From Firmicutes bacterium UBA993 (GTDB taxonomy: Bacteria; Bacillota; Dethiobacteria; DTU022), in NCBI GenBank assembly GCA_002292015.1, contig DBBD01000004.1:1-20506 (forward strand): a stretch of DNA of 20,506 nt. The letters run 5' to 3'. The position numbers were made by a program, and so were the translations under genes. Shown here in pieces: positions 1 to 6,381 of this stretch. Each line of letters begins with the position of its first letter. The stretch's first letter is position 1. The notes under the pieces are model-generated. The model did not search any database, was not told the DNA's origin, and saw only the letters and a list, made by a program, of their open reading frames with translations.

Positions 1-139
1 CATTAATGCCTATAATCTTTTCCGCAGAATCGTTCATTAAAATTATTTTTCCTTGGTTGTTAGCAACAATGATCCCACTGTAAGCAGAATCAATAACCCC
101 CTTTAGGAAAATCATGTCAGATATTTCCTTTGCCTTCAT
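1..139 (-). CDS. PAS-domain protein, N-terminus only (cut by window edge)
   Basis: The minus strand reads 46 complete codons from an ATG at 139 to the window edge with no stop. A strong Shine-Dalgarno GGGAGGA sits at 141-147, so the start is well supported. The peptide begins MKAKEISDMIFLKGVIDSAY, then SGIIVANNQGKIILMNDSAE and KIIGIN. The pattern 'SAYSGIIVANNQGKIILMND-AEKIIG' is typical of the first strands of a PAS sensor domain. In Clostridia a PAS domain at the extreme N-terminus is common in sigma-54-dependent activators (PAS, AAA+, HTH) and in histidine kinases. The neighbouring YfcC-type carrier on the same strand upstream fits a regulator of transport or amino-acid catabolism, but only the PAS part can be seen. 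PAS assignment is fairly sure; the rest of the protein is unknown. Confidence 0.75.
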   Translation of the reverse strand, partial: MKAKEISDMIFLKGVIDSAYSGIIVANNQGKIILMNDSAEKIIGIN

Positions 140-457
140 TCCTCCCACCATCAGAAGCCCCCCTTAAATATCAAAGCGATCGCATTATGCGTTCCCATTT
201 TTCTTAATTGTATCAGTTAAGAATGAGGCGCAACTACCCCGCCTAATGGGGTTAATAACCCCTGACAGAAAGCAGTTGGTAAGCCCGGTGCAGGAAAGCC
301 GCTTGCCGGGGTTGATGCGGCGGGAACCGGAAGAGGGGTAAGGTTAGAACATTAAGGTACTGTCAGCCGGTAGAGATAGTTAACTAACCAGGCTCGCTTA
401 CGTATCTACGCTGGTTCCCGACCCAATCGCCCCTCCGATTCTGGCGGCAACAGTAAT
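140..457. other. Intergenic region with overlapping inverted repeats
   Basis: No gene is seen in these 318 bases. Three G/C blocks, ACCCC 236-240, GGGGT 248-252 and ACCCC 258-262, allow two mutually exclusive hairpins, because the middle block can pair with either flank. Further inverted repeats are CCCGG/CCGGG and GCCGC/GCGGC around 277-330, and AACCAG 386-391 with CTGGTT 411-416. None is followed by a T-run on the strand that would terminate the carrier gene. The region is the 5' leader of the PAS gene and the 3' flank of the carrier gene. Confidence 0.5.
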
Positions 458-1939
458 TTAAAATGGGCCGTAATCGATCATCACTGCTATGGCCAGGAAA
501 ATTGCCGTGAGCAGCAAAACGAGTAGCTGCAAGATTATGATCCATTTAAACCATTTGATATAGCTGACCGTGGTCAGACCGAGTGCAATTAAAAGCACCG
601 GGTTGGTTGGGTACAAAACGTTTGAGAAACCATCCCCGAAGCAGAAGGCCAGGACCATTGTCTGGCGGGTTAGACCGATCAGGTCGGCCAGCGGGGTGAT
701 AATGGGGATTAATAACATTGCCTTGGCCGAAGCCGAACCGATAAAGAAGTTAAACGCCAGCACCAACCCGTAGATAATATATGATGACACTAGCGGTGCT
801 TCGCCGGAAATCAGGTCTGAAGCCTGGAAAATGATCGTATCCATTACTCCGCCGGTGGTGATAATGTAGTTAACGCTCATTGCCATCAGGATCAGGATTA
901 TGCCGGGTGCAATCCCGACTACCCCTTTTCGAAAAGTTGAAATAATTTCCCGGCCGGCCAGTCCTCCCCGGAACCCGGCGCCGATACCGGCAATCAGGTA
1001 GATCAAGGCGATGGCAGGCATGGCAAAGTCTGAAAAGCCTGCTACCGTGGTCGACATCACAATAACCATCAGAATCGCAATGACACAGCCTAAAAACCAG
1101 GTAGTGGCCCGCCTGACATTGGCCGATCCTTCGGGGCTGAGAGAATCCTGCGCCTTTCTGTCGGTGCCGCCGGCTTTAGCGGCTGTGTAGTAAATCTCCC
1201 GGTTTGCTGAATCTTCCTCATAAACTTGTGAGATTTTGAAATTACGATCAAGCTTTTTAGCATAAGTAACTAAAAAGGTGCACAACAGGGCATAAAGCAC
1301 GATAAAAATAATGATCCGGAACGGCAGGCCCGAAAAAACCGGTAGTCCGGCCAGTCGCTGGGCGATACCGACTGTATATGGGTTCGAGACGGCCACCGAA
1401 AAGCCAAAACTGATCGATAAAAGGCTCATGCCCAGGCCCAGCAGGGCATCCCAGCCCATAGTGTAAGAAAGAATTACGATAATCGGCACCAGCGCCACAA
1501 CTTCTTCAAACATCCCAAGGAAAGATCCGAAAAACATAAAAACCAGTGATACAGCGCAGATCAGCACGTAACGCCTGGAGCTAAAGCGGTTTACAATCTT
1601 ACTTATGATTTCTTTAAAAACGCCAATCCGGTTTAAAATTTCATAACCACCACCGATAAAGGTGATCAATAGGATCAATACGATAATAATAGGGGCATTG
1701 GGTGAACCGAGAACCTCGATCGGCGCGGTAAACCAGCGGTAAATTGGCAGAGCCACTTTTTCAACGTACTGAAATGATTCGGGGATTATGGTTATCATAC
1801 CATCAACCACGGTTCTTTCGTAAGAGCCGGAAGGGATAACCCTGGTTAGAATACCGGATATGATCATCAGGCTGAGAATAATTAAAGCGGAGGTAATAAA
1901 TGCCCTTTTGCCAATTCTGATACCCTGTATGTCCTGCAT
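458..1939 (-). CDS. yfcC: YfcC/DcuC-family carboxylate or amino-acid carrier
   Basis: A polytopic inner-membrane carrier of the C4-dicarboxylate/YfcC superfamily (DcuC Pfam family), 493 residues, a normal length. The frame can be extended to a TTG at 1981, but the ATG at 1939 (MQDIQGIRIGKRAF) has AGGAGG at 1947-1952 and is the likely start. Hydrophobic segments cover most of the protein. A charged cytoplasmic loop lies near residues 230-275 (KKLDRNFKI, then SANREIYY, then a Ser/Ala-rich linker). Family-like stretches are 'FGSFLGMFEEVVALVPI', 'SFGFSVAVSNPYTVGIAQRL' and, near the C-terminus, 'LLIPIITPLADLIGLTRQ' with 'GFSNVLYPTNPVLLIALGL'. YfcC relatives are annotated as arginine/ornithine antiporters, short-chain carboxylate or peptide-catabolism carriers; the substrate cannot be read from sequence. 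The PAS protein downstream on the same strand may be its regulator or be co-transcribed. Confidence 0.88.
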   Translation of the reverse strand: MQDIQGIRIGKRAFITSALIILSLMIISGILTRVIPSGSYERTVVDGMITIIPESFQYVEKVALPIYRWFTAPIEVLGSPNAPIIIVLILLITFIGGGYEILNRIGVFKEIISKIVNRFSSRRYVLICAVSLVFMFFGSFLGMFEEVVALVPIIVILSYTMGWDALLGLGMSLLSISFGFSVAVSNPYTVGIAQRLAGLPVFSGLPFRIIIFIVLYALLCTFLVTYAKKLDRNFKISQVYEEDSANREIYYTAAKAGGTDRKAQDSLSPEGSANVRRATTWFLGCVIAILMVIVMSTTVAGFSDFAMPAIALIYLIAGIGAGFRGGLAGREIISTFRKGVVGIAPGIILILMAMSVNYIITTGGVMDTIIFQASDLISGEAPLVSSYIIYGLVLAFNFFIGSASAKAMLLIPIITPLADLIGLTRQTMVLAFCFGDGFSNVLYPTNPVLLIALGLTTVSYIKWFKWIIILQLLVLLLTAIFLAIAVMIDYGPF

Positions 1940-2279
1940 CGCAAGCCTCCTCAAGTATTTAGATAGCTTAACAGTGATCAATTCGGGTATTTTTCAGTTT
2001 TTCCTGCAAAGCTTAAAGATGCAGTAACTTCGGGACACGATAAAAAATATTAGCCGCTTGCGCACGGAGCGACGGGTTTCTACCACATGCGAATGTTTTT
2101 TTAACCCCGCAAAAGCTGGGTGGTATGCAGAAATTATGAAAGAGTTGGCTGAGCTGTTTGCGGGGCAGGTTATTTTAGCGGATAGTCGTAAAAGAAGATA
2201 AAACAGGATTACAGGAAATGAACGCTCGGAAGGCCGTCTGCACAAAGTAAGTTAAGCCGGAAGAAAGCGGATAGATTGT
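1940..2279. other. Intergenic region, no recognised gene
   Basis: About 340 bases upstream of the carrier gene and downstream of yccF. On the plus strand a frame is open from just after a stop near 2027 to a TAA near 2200, about 56 codons. Its peptide contains FFNPAKAGWY and AEIMKELAELFAGQVILADS. It has no clear ribosome-binding site and matches no family I recognise; it could be a gene remnant. The minus-strand frame over the same bases reads less like a protein. No sigma-54 or good sigma-A promoter for the carrier was found. Confidence 0.35.
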
Positions 2280-2645
2280 TCAGCCGGTAATTTTCGCCCC
2301 AAAAGGTAATATAGCCAGCAAGGCTAATTTAAAATGTTGGATTCCAAAAGGGATACCGATGATTGTGATGCAGAAGATCAAACCCAGCGCTAGATGAGAG
2401 ATGCAGAGTTCCCAGCCGAGAAGTAAAATCCAAAGAATATTGCCGAGTAGGCCGCCAAAACCGAAATGCCCCACGTCAACCTGGCGACCGAAAGGCCAGA
2501 TCACGAAACCGGCAAACTTGAAGCATTGTAGGCCAAAGGGGATACCAATGATGGTAGCGCAAACCAGTAGTCCAGCAATAAACCATAAAATTGCCATGAT
2601 TATGCCGCCGAACAGAAGCCAGAGAAAATTGCCGATTATTTGCAC
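2280..2645 (-). CDS. yccF: YccF-domain inner-membrane protein
   Basis: A 121-residue membrane protein with two copies of the YccF domain. The repeated signature is IIGIPFGLQCFKFAGFVIWP at about residues 32-51 and IIGIPFGIQHFKLALLAILP at about 96-115, each followed by an F-G pair ('PFGR', 'PFGA'). The length matches stand-alone YccF proteins. Four hydrophobic segments are apparent (about 5-30, 35-50, 65-95 and 98-115). Translation starts at a GTG (2643-2645) with a moderate GGTGAAG upstream. The function of the family is not established; YccF of E. coli is an inner-membrane protein of unknown role. It stands alone between two long intergenic stretches, so no operon context helps. Identification is confident, function unknown. 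Confidence 0.88.
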   Translation of the reverse strand: MQIIGNFLWLLFGGIIMAILWFIAGLLVCATIIGIPFGLQCFKFAGFVIWPFGRQVDVGHFGFGGLLGNILWILLLGWELCISHLALGLIFCITIIGIPFGIQHFKLALLAILPFGAKITG

Positions 2646-2727
2646 TTATCTTCACCGCCCCAAGTTGGTCCTGTTAATTATATACTAACTGTCAATTGGT
2701 TTGATATAGCAAAGGTATTGGATTTAA

Positions 2728-3018
2728 CTTTCCTCCAGAAGGGCTGATAGATTAAACGATGCTGGAGCGAAAGCTTCAAAAATTGGCGTCCGGGGTTACT
2801 TTCTTGACAGTGATTCTGATGGCTTTCGTTACAGGAAGCCCTGGCTAGACTCCTTAGTCCACAAAAAGCATAAATCTGCAAAATGCATCATCGCACGAGC
2901 CAGAATAATGGAATATGAGAGTGATAACCGCCGATTTACCATTGAAAATAAACTTTTTAGGGTTGAACTAGGGCTTGACAAATATCTATGGGTTATTATG
3001 ATGAAAGTGCAAATATGA
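2728..3018 (+). other. Unassigned open frame without a clear start (possible gene remnant)
   Basis: The frame stays open for 96 codons between TAA 2725-2727 and TGA 3016-3018 but has no ATG before 2908 and no Shine-Dalgarno. The peptide includes GVRGYFLDSDSDGFRYRKPW, then LDSLVHKKHKSAKCIIARAR and, from the ATG, MEYESDNRRFTIENKLFRVE. Charge and aromatic distribution look protein-like, but I recognise no family. The promoter at 2975-3002 lies inside its 3' end. It may be a decayed gene or chance. Confidence 0.25.
2975..3002 (+). promoter_or_regulatory. Predicted sigma-A promoter
   Basis: A perfect -35 box TTGACA at 2975-2980, a 16-base spacer and TATGAT (5 of 6) at 2997-3002. It points toward sbtA, whose start is about 515 bases from the predicted transcription start near 3009. 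A second TATAAT at 3080-3085 has no good -35 box. Confidence 0.6.
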
Positions 3019-3173
3019 TACAAACTCAGCAAGTCGATTTATTTGCTGAACAAAGATATTAATTTCCACTTTGTAGGGTTATAATAAGCATGTTAAGATG
3101 ACAGGAATCTATTTTTGTGTCATAGTTAAGGAAGTATCTCCACTTCTGATAGATAGTGTCGGAGGGAACGAAG

Positions 3174-3225
3174 TCCGTGCAGTAGTATTAAACGCACATA
3201 GAAATGTACGACGCACGGGGTTTTT
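3174..3225 (+). terminator. Terminator-like structure in the sbtA leader
   Basis: TCCGTGC at 3174-3180 pairs with GCACGGG at 3213-3219, with an inner hairpin ACAT 3196-3199 / ATGT 3204-3207. The structure is followed directly by G and five T at 3221-3225. Just upstream, CGGA 3160-3163 can pair with TCCG 3174-3177, which would block the terminator stem. A further inverted repeat, ATGACA 3098-3103 / TGTCAT 3118-3123, lies before it. The long inner loop makes this less certain than a simple hairpin. Confidence 0.4.
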
Positions 3226-3409
3226 ATGCAAATGTTCGGCAGTAAACACCAGGGATGCAGCGGTGGATTCGGCAGTTTGCTGTTAAAAGAAATGTTTTGC
3301 CCGCGTTTATTCGCGTTACTGTACTTGTCTTAGCCGTGCAGCTTTGCCGCTGTGAAGATTTCATCAGCGTTAAACTGCCCTACGGTTTCAGCATTGACGA
3401 AAGGAGCAG

Positions 3410-3502
3410 ATGGATAGATGGGTTCATGATTTCGCCGTGCTACCAATGCGCAAAAGGGTTGAAGATATTCCATACGCACTCGGCATGGACGGTGTTGTGT
3501 AA
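3410..3502 (+). CDS. Possible 30-residue small protein or leader peptide before sbtA
   Basis: An ATG at 3410 opens 30 codons ending in TAA 3500-3502, 21 bases before the sbtA start. The peptide is MDRWVHDFAVLPMRKRVEDI followed by PYALGMDGVV. AAAGGAG at 3400-3406 is a good Shine-Dalgarno, though only three bases from the ATG, which is short. A longer frame (3255-3530) covers the same bases and is poor in start signals. The peptide has no hydrophobic segment and no motif I recognise. Position and spacing suggest a short upstream ORF coupled to sbtA, or the tail of a lost gene. Low confidence that it is translated. Confidence 0.3.
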   Translation: MDRWVHDFAVLPMRKRVEDIPYALGMDGVV

Positions 3503-3523
3503 AAATCGAGGAGGCTTTAAATT

Positions 3524-4600
3524 GTGCTAACAGTAGACGAAATTGTAGTTATTCTTTTAGAAGGCTTATTTGGACCACCCATGTTGTTTTTTGCACTGGG
3601 AATAATTTCTGTATTAGTTAAGTCAGATCTGGAAGTTCCGGCAGCAATGAGAACCGGGCTTGCCATGTTCCTTCTCGCCGCAATTGGCCTAAATGGAGGA
3701 AGCGAGGCGGTGGTAGCGCTTGTTAAATATCCGGCATTGCTTGCGGTTATTATTATCGCGGCCCTTTTTTCCATCTTCTGCGGAGTATTTATTTCCTTTT
3801 CAACCGGCAATATTTTAAAAAAGTTTGCGGGACTTAAAACTGCGGATGCGTGGGCTGCAGCCGGACATTATGGAGCGGTAAGTTCTGCCACGCTGGCGGT
3901 AGGGGTATCGATTGCAGCTGCTGCTCAAGAGGCTGTGGGGAGCGGTATATTAGTCTTTGGCGGGTGGATGCCGGCACTTTATCCCTTCATGGACAGTCCT
4001 GCGCTTATAAGTGCCATTCTTATTGGAAGAATAGCACTGGCAAAAGAAGGAATAGGTGGAGGGGCAAAAGTAGATCCAAAGAAAATACTGCATGAAGGCG
4101 TATTTGGAATGGCAGTATGGTTGCTTGTGGCTTCACTTGTTATTGGTATGCTTGCACAATATTTCTCTCCAAAAGAAATGGACAGAACGATGCTTTTTTT
4201 TGGTGATATGTTCCGCGGGGTGCTTTGTTTATTCTTGCTTGATATGGGATTGGCTGCAGGAAAACAAATTGGCGCGTTGAAAGAGCTGGGCAAAAGAATT
4301 GGCAGGGCATTTATGGTGGCATTTATCTTACCGCAACTATGGGGAGTTATGGGAATACTCGGGATATACGCACTGCATCTCGCATTCCCAGGCCTTCTTG
4401 GTTGGGGTGACGCTTTCGTGTTTGCCACTATTGCGGGAGGATGTTCATTCGTATCTGCTCCTGCAGCAATGCGTGCTTCAATTCCTGAAGCAAATCCTTC
4501 GATTTACCTGCCAATGGCAGTTGCGCTCACATTTCCATTTAATATTATTATAGGTATGCCGCTGTGGCAAATAATGTGCAGAGTGCTGTGGGGGGCATAA
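3524..4600 (+). CDS. sbtA: SbtA-type sodium-dependent bicarbonate permease
   Basis: A 358-residue inner-membrane permease of the SbtA family (formerly DUF897). In cyanobacteria SbtA takes up bicarbonate with sodium. Translation starts at GTG 3524 with GAGGAGG at 3508-3514. The protein is two halves of about five hydrophobic segments separated by a charged loop near residues 165-195 (GRIALAKEGIGGGAKVDPKK). Family-like stretches are 'LFGPPMLFFALGIISVLVKSDLEVP' near the N-terminus, 'GLNGGSEAV', 'WAAAGHYGAVSSATLAVG' and 'GGCSFVSAPAAMRASIPEAN' near the C-terminus. The PII-like sbtB gene follows 32 bases later, the usual pairing, which strengthens the call. In an anaerobe bicarbonate could feed carboxylation or CO2-fixing steps; that is inference, and non-cyanobacterial members may carry another anion. 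Confidence 0.9.
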   Translation: MLTVDEIVVILLEGLFGPPMLFFALGIISVLVKSDLEVPAAMRTGLAMFLLAAIGLNGGSEAVVALVKYPALLAVIIIAALFSIFCGVFISFSTGNILKKFAGLKTADAWAAAGHYGAVSSATLAVGVSIAAAAQEAVGSGILVFGGWMPALYPFMDSPALISAILIGRIALAKEGIGGGAKVDPKKILHEGVFGMAVWLLVASLVIGMLAQYFSPKEMDRTMLFFGDMFRGVLCLFLLDMGLAAGKQIGALKELGKRIGRAFMVAFILPQLWGVMGILGIYALHLAFPGLLGWGDAFVFATIAGGCSFVSAPAAMRASIPEANPSIYLPMAVALTFPFNIIIGMPLWQIMCRVLWGA

Positions 4601-4632
4601 TTTAAAACATAACTAGTGAGGTGAACAACAAA

Positions 4633-4941
4633 GTGAAGCTAAGAGAAGCTACAAAAGTGGTCATTATTACAGAGGCGCTGATTGAAGAACAGATTATCAG
4701 CTTGCTGGCCGAACTGGGGGTACATGCTTATACAATTTTTAGAGAGATTGCCGGGGAAGGCACGCGCGGGATCCGTTCCGGAGATTGTTTAGGTAAAATG
4801 TGTAGCAATGTGTGCATAGAAGTGGTGATTGATGAAGAAGCACGGGCGCAGGCCGTTATAGAGGCAGTATACAACAAATTTTTAGCTAAACATTATGCCG
4901 GTATTGCTTATCTGGAAAATGTGCGTGCTTTTCATCACTAA
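4633..4941 (+). CDS. sbtB: PII-like signalling protein SbtB
   Basis: A PII-superfamily trimer-forming regulator, 102 residues from GTG 4633. A GTG at 4621 is in frame, but TGAGGTGA at 4617-4624 is correctly spaced only for the later start. The fold signature is visible: a first strand 'KVVIITEALIEEQIISLL', a T-loop 'REIAGEGTRGIRSGD', then 'CSNVCIEVVIDEE' and the C-terminal 'AKHYAGIAYLENVRAF'. SbtB binds cyclic AMP, AMP or ADP/ATP and gates SbtA; the T-loop inserts into the permease. The C-terminal extension with a Cys-Gly-Pro..Gly-Cys redox loop of many cyanobacterial SbtB proteins is absent here. Two extra cysteines (in 'GDCLGKMCSNVC') occupy the T-loop end. Encoded immediately after sbtA and surely co-transcribed. 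Confidence 0.87.
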   Translation: MKLREATKVVIITEALIEEQIISLLAELGVHAYTIFREIAGEGTRGIRSGDCLGKMCSNVCIEVVIDEEARAQAVIEAVYNKFLAKHYAGIAYLENVRAFHH

Positions 4942-4943
4942 AG

Positions 4944-4972
4944 TTGCATTGTTCTCTGACCTTAGGTATAAT
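4944..4972 (+). promoter_or_regulatory. Near-consensus sigma-A promoter
   Basis: TTGCAT at 4944-4949, exactly 17 bases, then a perfect TATAAT at 4967-4972. It begins three bases after the sbtB stop codon and faces a 570-base stretch without a convincing gene. Transcription should start near 4979. Confidence 0.7.
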
Positions 4973-5210
4973 AGGTGCCGTGGTTTAGGGTGGGATGGGT
5001 GGAAGAAATGCGGCTGAATTTGGTGCGCGGCTTAAGCCAAATCAGCTTAGCGGATAGGCAGGGTCAAATCAAATTGATTTAGCCGAGGGTGTTGTGTATC
5101 CGCATGTTTAATCTCAGGTCGTGTTTGTTAACTAATATGTCGGTTTGATGTTAAACCTGATTTGCTTGTTTCTTCTACAGTAAGGGTCGGAGTAACTGTA
5201 GCCTTTTTTC
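4973..5210 (+). ncRNA. Candidate structured RNA or operon leader
   Basis: Between the promoter at 4944-4972 and the terminator at 5175-5209 the RNA can form three further helices. (a) GCTGAATTTGG 5013-5023 pairs with CCAAATCAGC 5037-5046, ten pairs with one bulged A. (b) GCGGATA 5050-5056 pairs with TATCCGC 5097-5103 and encloses GGC/GCC and AAATC 5066-5070 / GATTT 5076-5080. (c) TCAGGT 5114-5119 pairs with ACCTGA 5155-5160, and GGTTT/AAACC offers an alternative. The only ORFs are about 20-24 codons long, for example ATG 5008 reading MRLNLVRGLSQISLADRQGQ. I do not recognise it as 6S RNA, tmRNA, RNase P RNA or a known riboswitch. It could be a free RNA of about 230 nt, or a terminating leader of the hydrogenase operon that starts 335 bases on. 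Confidence 0.45.
5175..5209 (+). terminator. Intrinsic terminator
   Basis: CTACAGT 5175-5181 and ACTGTAG 5195-5201 form a perfect seven-pair stem with a 13-base loop. It is followed by CC and six T at 5204-5209. It would end either a sbtAB read-through transcript or the candidate RNA started at about 4979. Confidence 0.65.
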
Positions 5211-5211
5211 T

Positions 5212-5475
5212 ACGTGACTTTTGCTGCGATTCAAGCGACACGAGCAGAAACCTTATGGTATTCGATGAATAAATTGTGTATATTTGCAGAGGTAGCAGTT
5301 TCCTGTTGACGGTAGATGTAAGAGGGTAGACTGGAGCGCCGTCACGGGCGCACCTCCGATATTATGTTATATATTTCACATACGATAGTCGCCTTAACCT
5401 ATGCCTTTCACCTTCGTGCTGCAGATAAGTTTCAGAGGTCTTGCCTCTTCTTGTCATATCTAACGGGGTTTGAAA
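5212..5475. other. Intergenic region before the hydrogenase operon
   Basis: No gene is seen. A GC-rich imperfect hairpin joins GGAG-CGCC near 5334 to GGCG-CAC-CTCC ending near 5357, with no T-run. TTGACG 5306-5311 with TAGACT 5327-5332 (spacer 15) is a weak promoter candidate. No good promoter for the hydrogenase operon stands out. Confidence 0.4.
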
Positions 5476-5501
5476 ACTGCTTAGTGTTGTACTAAGCGAG
5501 T
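5476..5501. promoter_or_regulatory. Inverted repeat, possible operator of the hydrogenase operon
   Basis: ACTGCTTAGT at 5476-5485 and ACTAAGCGAGT at 5491-5501 are inverted copies around a five-base centre. Seven bases per arm are perfect (GCTTAGT / ACTAAGC), and three more match beyond one extra G. It lies 44 bases before the first codon of the ten-gene operon. It does not match the Rex or Fur consensus I know. It could be an operator or a leader hairpin. Confidence 0.45.
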
Positions 5502-5544
5502 GTATAAATGGATAAACCCTAACCAGGGCCGGGAGGAGTCGTGT

Positions 5545-5922
5545 TTGAAACTTTCGGAGATACAACAGATTCTTGAAGCCGAAGTTCTTGTGGCTGCCGG
5601 AAATATGGATCAAGAGATCGAGATGGCCTTCAGCGCTGATCTGATAAGTGACATTCTGGTTATGTGCCGGGAGCATACCCTGTTGCTAACGGGAATGGCT
5701 CACATGCAGGTGATTAAAACAGCTGAAATCTGCGATCTGGCAGCAGTTGTTTTTGTTCGGGGTAAGCGTCCTGGCCAGGAAGTGATCGATCTGGCGGAGA
5801 AAAAAGGCATTCCTGTTTTGTTAAGCCGCCTGACGATGTACGAATCGTCGGGTTTATTATTTTCTGCCGGATTGCCCGGGATTAGCAAAAAAAATAGAAC
5901 CTCGCAGGAGGGCCTAGAATGA
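5545..5922 (+). CDS. DRTGG-domain protein
   Basis: A 125-residue soluble protein made of one DRTGG domain. The frame is open from GTG 5500, but GGGAGGAG at 5531-5538 places the start at TTG 5545 (LKLSEIQQILEAEVL). Typical elements are the opening 'IQQILEAEVL', then 'AFSADLISDILVM', 'HTLLLTGMAHMQVIKTAEIC', 'LAAVVFVRGKRPG' and 'AEKKGIPVLLSRLTMYESSGLL'. DRTGG domains are found in phosphotransacetylases, CBS proteins and in small proteins of [FeFe]-hydrogenase clusters; their ligand is unknown. Its stop overlaps the next start by four bases (ATGA), so it is translationally coupled to the RsbW-like ATPase. The large hydrogenase-like protein two genes on carries a second DRTGG domain at its C-terminus, which suggests a shared ligand or interaction. 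Role not established. Confidence 0.82.
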   Translation: MKLSEIQQILEAEVLVAAGNMDQEIEMAFSADLISDILVMCREHTLLLTGMAHMQVIKTAEICDLAAVVFVRGKRPGQEVIDLAEKKGIPVLLSRLTMYESSGLLFSAGLPGISKKNRTSQEGLE

Positions 5923-6368
5923 ACAAGGATCCCGGAGATGAACAAGCCATGTCTTTGGAATTTTCTTTGGAATCTCTTAATTTTATCCGGGCTGGCGAAG
6001 CATCAAGCGAGCTCAAACAACGATTAAATAAATTGGGGTTTAGGCCGGAGTTGGTGCGCCGGGCGGCTATAGCTGCCTACGAAGCGGAGATGAATGTGAT
6101 CATTCATGCCGAAAAGGGTACCATGAAAGTAGAAATAACTCCGGCAAGGCTTTTGGTGCTGGTGGAAGATGAAGGGCCGGGGATCAGCAATATTGAACAG
6201 GCGATGCAAGAGGGCTTTTCCACCGCCTCAGAAGCGATCAGGGAACTAGGTTTTGGCGCCGGGATGGGGTTGCCCAATATTAAGCGCTGTGCTGATGATT
6301 TGGAAATTCAATCTACACCCGGCCGTGGAACAAGGCTGAAGATCACTATTAATAATGAACAAAGGTAA
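5919..6368 (+). CDS. RsbW/SpoIIAB-like GHKL ATPase (anti-sigma or serine kinase type)
   Basis: A 149-residue soluble protein with a single HATPase_c_2 domain. The ATP-binding boxes are the N-box 'AAYEAEMNVIIHAEKG' (Asn59, His63), the G1 box 'EDEGPGI' at 83-89, and the G2 box 'GFGAGMGLPNI' at 111-121. The C-terminus 'IQSTPGRGTRLKITI' is the usual last strand. The family phosphorylates serine on STAS-type antagonists and/or binds sigma factors; no sigma factor or STAS gene lies in this window, so the target is unknown. It overlaps the DRTGG gene by four bases and precedes the sensory-type hydrogenase by 13 bases. That context suggests a phosphorylation switch driven by the hydrogenase state, which is inference. 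Confidence 0.85.
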   Translation: MNKDPGDEQAMSLEFSLESLNFIRAGEASSELKQRLNKLGFRPELVRRAAIAAYEAEMNVIIHAEKGTMKVEITPARLLVLVEDEGPGISNIEQAMQEGFSTASEAIRELGFGAGMGLPNIKRCADDLEIQSTPGRGTRLKITINNEQR

Positions 6369-6381
6369 CAGGTGAACCTAG

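Noticed and set aside
386..416. AACCAG/CTGGTT inverted repeat as terminator of the carrier gene
   Set aside because: There is no T-run on the minus strand after the stem, and the loop is long (19 bases).
1940..2279. Search for a sigma-54 promoter (TGGC-N-TTGC pattern) for the carrier gene, suggested by the PAS protein
   Set aside because: No GG-N10-GC pair with good flanks was found on the minus strand here.
3255..3530. A 91-codon plus-strand open frame before sbtA
   Set aside because: No Shine-Dalgarno, no recognisable motif, overlaps the sbtA start and a better-signalled small ORF, and its codon use is unlike its neighbours.
3979..4428. A 149-codon antisense open frame opposite sbtA
   Set aside because: It mirrors the hydrophobic permease frame, with Pro/Ser/Asn-rich composition and no start signal.
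5362..5676. A 104-codon minus-strand open frame before the hydrogenase operon
   Set aside because: Mostly antisense to the DRTGG gene; no ribosome-binding site or family resemblance.
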